Of a stretch of 41,281 bases of DNA, positions 37,681 through 41,281 are shown piece by piece. This DNA comes from Porticoccaceae bacterium (GTDB lineage: Bacteria; Pseudomonadota; Gammaproteobacteria; Pseudomonadales; Porticoccaceae). Made by a program: the position numbers and the translations under genes. Numbering within the stretch: the first letter of the stretch is position 1; every line of letters begins with the position of its first letter. Under the pieces are notes generated by a model, which saw only the letters and a list, made by a program, of their open reading frames with translations, searched no databases and had not been told where the DNA came from. The stretch lies in contig PCCK01000037.1 in the NCBI GenBank assembly GCA_002731695.1, positions 1 through 41,281 on the forward strand. Reading direction: 5' to 3'.

Positions 37681-37716
37681 TTTTTTATATGTCCACATAT
37701 GGTGGTTATAAAAAAA
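37681..37716. other. AT-rich inverted repeat downstream of thrC
   Basis: The sequence TTTTTTATA...CCAC, ATATG, GTGG...TATAAAAAAA can fold into a hairpin with a four-base GC-containing core and AT arms. It lies about 20 bases beyond the thrC stop. It could act as a weak bidirectional terminator or mRNA 3' end, but a U-tract after the stem on the minus strand is lacking. Confidence 0.35.
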
Positions 37717-37733
37717 CTCTGCCTATCATAATC

Positions 37734-39143
37734 TTATATTCCTGCCAAATCACCGACTCTGTCCGCAATAAATTGTTGAACATCATCCTGATTATTTTCC
37801 AAAATATGCATGTACTCAACCCTAGAAAATAAATCATCTAAATGATTGGGTAAGCTTGCAGTTACTCCACAACCCGATTGTTTAACTGCGTCAGGAAATT
37901 TTGCAGGATGTGCCGTTGCAAGACTTACCATTGGAGTTTGTGTGTCTGCTCGGCAATGGCGAGCAGCACACAAACCAATGGCGGTGTGTGGATCTAACAG
38001 GTAGCCATTACTTTTGTTTACAGAGCGAATCATTTTAAGCATTTCATGATCATCACATCGATAGCTTGTAAAAAGCTGCTGGATTCCAACGCGTGCCTCA
38101 TCCGACAGCTTCAAAGTGCCTCTTTTCGCCTCTTCCATTAATTTAACAACACACTCTCCGTCTCGACCATGGACATCGAAAAGTAGTCTTTCAAAATTAC
38201 TAGATATCATTATATCCATGCTGGGTGCTAAGGTCTGCGAAAGAGGGCGAATACTATGATCGTTAGCACTTAGGCAACGATGAAGAATATCATTATCGTT
38301 TGTCGCAACCACAAGCTGCTTAATTGGAAGACCCATTTTTGAAGCAATATATCCCGCGAAAACATCACCAAAATTACCCGTAGGAACTGAAAAAGAGATG
38401 GAATTTGATCTAATATCCAAATGTAGGGCGGCCCAAAAATAATAGACAATTTGAGCCATTATTCGAGCCCAATTAATTGAATTAACTGCCACTAGCTGAA
38501 GTTTGTCTGGCAGAAAGGACTGATTGTTGAAGCTTGCCTTGACTACATTTTGACAGTCATCAAAGTTTCCCTTTAGTGCGATATTAAAAATATTATCAGA
38601 TATTACTGTCGTCATTTGCCTTCGCTGTACGTCAGACACACGCTGATACGGATGGAGAATAAACATTTTTATGTTATCACAATCTTGACAACCTTCTATT
38701 GCAGCTGATCCCGTATCGCCAGAGGTAGCGCCCATAATTACAACATTTTTACTCTTTCGCTTAAGCATATAATCAAGTAACTGGCCCAAAAACTGCAATG
38801 CAAAATCCTTGAAAGCCAAAGTAGGACCATGGAATAATTCCAAAATCCACTCATTGTGCCCCATCTGTACTAATGGTGCCGTAGCGGAATGGTTAAATGA
38901 GCCATAAGCGATATCAATTAAACCAACAAGGTCTCTTTCTGGCACACAGTCCCCAATAAAAGGTTGCATAACTTTAAACGCTAATTGCTTGTAGGATAAT
39001 TTTTTCCAAGCTGCTATATCAGATAAACTATAATGCGGAATGCTGTCCGGAACATAAAGTCCCCCGTCAGGAGCGAGGCCCGTTAAAATTACTTCGTCGA
39101 AATTCTTTGGTTGCCCACCACCTCGGGTACTTATATATTTCAT
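37734..39143 (-). CDS. thrC: Threonine synthase
   Basis: ThrC is a PLP enzyme that converts O-phosphohomoserine to threonine. The 469-residue product has the N-terminal MKYISTRGG, substrate and PLP region HGPTLAFKDFALQFLGQ with the PLP lysine at residue 112, ATSGDTGSAAIEG, and VPTGNFGDVFAGY for phosphate binding. It belongs to the longer enterobacterial/yeast-type class (about 430-470). The start is ATG 39143, 23 bases after hom. The hom-thrC pair forms the threonine branch as in Pseudomonas. Confidence 0.97.
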   Translation of the reverse strand: MKYISTRGGGQPKNFDEVILTGLAPDGGLYVPDSIPHYSLSDIAAWKKLSYKQLAFKVMQPFIGDCVPERDLVGLIDIAYGSFNHSATAPLVQMGHNEWILELFHGPTLAFKDFALQFLGQLLDYMLKRKSKNVVIMGATSGDTGSAAIEGCQDCDNIKMFILHPYQRVSDVQRRQMTTVISDNIFNIALKGNFDDCQNVVKASFNNQSFLPDKLQLVAVNSINWARIMAQIVYYFWAALHLDIRSNSISFSVPTGNFGDVFAGYIASKMGLPIKQLVVATNDNDILHRCLSANDHSIRPLSQTLAPSMDIMISSNFERLLFDVHGRDGECVVKLMEEAKRGTLKLSDEARVGIQQLFTSYRCDDHEMLKMIRSVNKSNGYLLDPHTAIGLCAARHCRADTQTPMVSLATAHPAKFPDAVKQSGCGVTASLPNHLDDLFSRVEYMHILENNQDDVQQFIADRVGDLAGI

Positions 39144-39166
39144 TTAATACATCCGCAGTAAATAGG

Positions 39167-40477
39167 TCACACCTGATCTAATCTCTCAAGACGAATTACC
39201 GTGGCATCGCCTTGCACCGTCTCTAGTTGCTCAATCTTCCTCACTGCCAAGCTGAGATGCAGTTCCATAATGCTATTTGTTATGACAATCACATCAACAT
39301 AATCAATACCGAGGGGCTGCTCCTTTTGGATAATTGCCTCGATACTGATTCCAATTTCTGCCATGATACTGGTGGCTTTTGATAATGCTCCTGGCGTGTC
39401 ATGCATAGAGAAACGAAGATAATAGCAGGTCTCTATCTGCTCAATAGGGAGAATCTTTTTATTTTTAATGTCTGCGAATTTTACACCAAGCGGCCTTGTC
39501 CCACTCACATTGGAGGTGGTGACGAAACGACTTATATCAACAATATCAGCAATCACTGATGATGCTGTGGGTTCTGATCCCGCTCCCCGACCATAAAAGA
39601 GAGTGCTTCCAAGCGCATCACAGTCAACCATGATTGCATTAAGAACATTATCGACACTTGACAGTAAGCACGACGCTGGAACAAGTGCAGGGTGCACACG
39701 AAGCTGAATCCCTGTTGGTTTTTGACGCGCTATTCCAAGATGTTTGACAACATACCCGAGTTCTGAGGCATATTCGATGTCGCGCGGTTGCAAGTGGGCA
39801 ATTCCCTCCTTAAAAATACTTTTGGTATTTAGGGGTATTGAAAAAGCTATGGACGCAAGAATCGCTAGTTTTTGCGCTGCATCCGTGCCATCGACATCAA
39901 AGCTAGGGTCAGCTTCCGCATAACCCTTTTCTTTGGCTTCTTCTAAAACTTCCTGAAATTTTCTCTTTTTACTAGACATTTCAGACAGGATAAAATTACT
40001 CGTTCCATTTATAATACCCGCCATCCAGTGAATATCATTTGCTACAAGACCCTCACGGAGCGCCTTTATTATCGGTATCCCTCCAGCGACCGCAGCTTCA
40101 AATGCCACGATAACTTCGTATTTTTCAGCCTCGACAAAAATTTCTGGTCCCCGCTCTGCGATTAGTGCTTTGTTAGCAGTGACTACATGTTTTCCATTTC
40201 GAATTGCGCTCATGATTAAATCGAATGCCGCCGATGTGCCACCGATTAACTCAACAACAATATGAATATCCGGGTCTTCTGAAATCTGAACAACGTCTCG
40301 GGAAATTTTCGTTGACGCTGTTACACAACGAGGGTTAATGCTCCGCGTCCCTACATGGGACACTAAAATGTTGCTGCCAGCGCGTGCGGAGATTAGGGCG
40401 GCATTGCGCTTGAGAACCGCGTAGACTCCGCCTCCTACTGTACCAAGTCCGCATAAACCTATGTTAACTGTTTTCAC
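39167..40477 (-). CDS. hom: Homoserine dehydrogenase
   Basis: Hom reduces aspartate semialdehyde to homoserine with NAD(P)H in the threonine/methionine pathway. The 436-residue monofunctional enzyme has the Rossmann motif GLCGLGTVGGG (residues 7-17), the catalytic domain with IINGTSNFILSEM and GYAEADPSFDVDGTDAAQKL, and a C-terminal ACT domain (about 350-430) for threonine feedback. The start is GTG 40477 behind AAAGGAGAAGG. There is no fused aspartokinase, unlike ThrA. It precedes thrC and follows dsbC by 76 bases. Confidence 0.97.
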   Translation of the reverse strand: MKTVNIGLCGLGTVGGGVYAVLKRNAALISARAGSNILVSHVGTRSINPRCVTASTKISRDVVQISEDPDIHIVVELIGGTSAAFDLIMSAIRNGKHVVTANKALIAERGPEIFVEAEKYEVIVAFEAAVAGGIPIIKALREGLVANDIHWMAGIINGTSNFILSEMSSKKRKFQEVLEEAKEKGYAEADPSFDVDGTDAAQKLAILASIAFSIPLNTKSIFKEGIAHLQPRDIEYASELGYVVKHLGIARQKPTGIQLRVHPALVPASCLLSSVDNVLNAIMVDCDALGSTLFYGRGAGSEPTASSVIADIVDISRFVTTSNVSGTRPLGVKFADIKNKKILPIEQIETCYYLRFSMHDTPGALSKATSIMAEIGISIEAIIQKEQPLGIDYVDVIVITNSIMELHLSLAVRKIEQLETVQGDATVIRLERLDQV

Positions 40478-40553
40478 GCCTTCTCCTTTAATAAATTTGA
40501 ATAACTTCTACCAAGATCATGCGTTGATTGAGATTAGTTTAGTCAAAAGAAGG

Positions 40554-41281
40554 TCAACCACTATTTTTAAGACCGAGTAAAATTGCAAAGTCTGCCGCCG
40601 ATCGATACCCTGGAACCATAGTCCCATCCATCATAATAATCGCTGGTGTTCCGTCCACTCCAATTTCTCTACCAAGACGAAGGTGAGCTGCCACTGGATT
40701 ATCGATACAACTTTGGTTAGGTAATGTCTTTCCAGCCTTTAGTCGAGTCAAAGTGTCCGGTCGATCATCCGAGCACCAAGCTGTAGTGATTTTGTCATAC
40801 GAGGGCGAGTCAAGGCCGGCTCTAGGATAAGCGAGATACCTAACCTCAATGCCATACGAGTTTAATTCCTCAACTTCATTGTGTAGCTTACGACAATACC
40901 CACAGTCAATGTCTGTGAACACATTTATAATAGCTTTTGTCCCCCCCTCAGGTGCGAAAACTATCATGTCGTGAACGTCTAATTCAGCAAATATCTGCCT
41001 CCGATTTGAGGCTAAACGGAGTTCTTCGACGTCAACAAAGCCATTTGCCTCTACTCTATATACTGAGCCATCAAAAAAATGACTTCCATCTTCGGCAACG
41101 TATAGTGTGGGGCCGTTCTCAATCGCAATTCTAAGATAGCCAGGTATATCTGACTCACCCAAAATTATGTAGTGAAACTCTGGACGCGCTGCTTCTAGCT
41201 TCGCTAGAACTTTTTTCAGCGCATTTGTTTCTCCCCTGACGGATGTGTCCTCCGCAAAAGTATTAGCAAAAATGCAAAGAC
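40554..41281 (-). CDS. dsbC: Thiol:disulfide interchange protein DsbC, 5' end beyond the window
   Basis: DsbC is the periplasmic disulfide isomerase, a V-shaped dimer. The frame runs unbroken to the right edge of the window, so the start is missing. The visible part begins with the end of a signal peptide (LCIFANTFA) and the N-terminal dimerisation domain (ALKKVLAKLEAARPEFHY, IPGYLRIAIENGPTLYV), then the thioredoxin domain with active site CGYC in FTDIDCGYCRKLH and the cis-Pro region GVDGTPAIIM. An in-frame TTG at 41162 is internal and not the start. Gene order dsbC-hom-thrC-recJ is as in Pseudomonas. Confidence 0.93.
   Translation of the reverse strand, partial: LCIFANTFAEDTSVRGETNALKKVLAKLEAARPEFHYIILGESDIPGYLRIAIENGPTLYVAEDGSHFFDGSVYRVEANGFVDVEELRLASNRRQIFAELDVHDMIVFAPEGGTKAIINVFTDIDCGYCRKLHNEVEELNSYGIEVRYLAYPRAGLDSPSYDKITTAWCSDDRPDTLTRLKAGKTLPNQSCIDNPVAAHLRLGREIGVDGTPAIIMMDGTMVPGYRSAADFAILLGLKNSG

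Overview
The window is a chromosomal segment from an AT-rich gammaproteobacterium, probably of the Pseudomonas-related marine or oligotrophic groups. The evidence is gene order rather than any single marker. Blocks typical of Pseudomonadales-like genomes follow one another: recO-era-rnc-lepB-lepA, mucD(degP)-rseA-rpoE divergent from nadB, sdhE divergent from ygfZ, prfB-lysS, tesA divergent from an ABC ATPase/FtsX permease pair, and recJ-DUF3094-thrC-hom-dsbC. No mobile elements, CRISPR arrays, tRNAs or rRNAs were seen. Many genes start with GTG or TTG.

Layout. 1-4.95 kb: recO, era, rnc, lepB and lepA, all on the minus strand (ribosome GTPases, RNA processing, protein export). 5.05-8.83 kb: envelope-stress block with degP/mucD, a 1.07 kb stretch with no intact gene where rseB/mucB would be expected, rseA/mucA and rpoE. 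8.96-11.95 kb: nadB, sdhE and ygfZ. 12.1-16.9 kb: ung, ctaA (heme A synthase), lysS and prfB; prfB needs a programmed +1 frameshift. 17.1-20.2 kb: selO, then a membrane-bound PAS histidine-kinase homologue that has lost every catalytic motif. 20.2-31.2 kb: one co-directional urea unit on the minus strand, read as urtA, urtB, urtC, urtD, urtE, a small membrane protein, ureD, ureA, ureB, ureC, ureE, ureF, ureG. It couples high-affinity urea uptake to cytoplasmic nickel urease and its maturation. A strong hairpin-U-tract sits between urtA and urtB. 31.6-35.5 kb: FtsX-type permease and ATPase, divergent from tesA. 35.5-41.28 kb: recJ, DUF3094, thrC, hom and the 3' part of dsbC, which runs off the right edge.

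The most notable observations are small lesions or deviations inside otherwise ordinary genes. They are: an in-frame TGA at codon 11 of ureF where the family has Arg; an intact-length histidine pseudokinase; a tesA whose signal peptide and GDS nucleophile are reachable only from a CTG (or ATA/ATT) start; a probable decayed rseB; and an unannotated 84-residue membrane protein with a strong ribosome-binding site inside the urea operon. I found no clearly new multi-gene system. The pseudokinase and the small urea-operon protein are the best candidates for undescribed biology.
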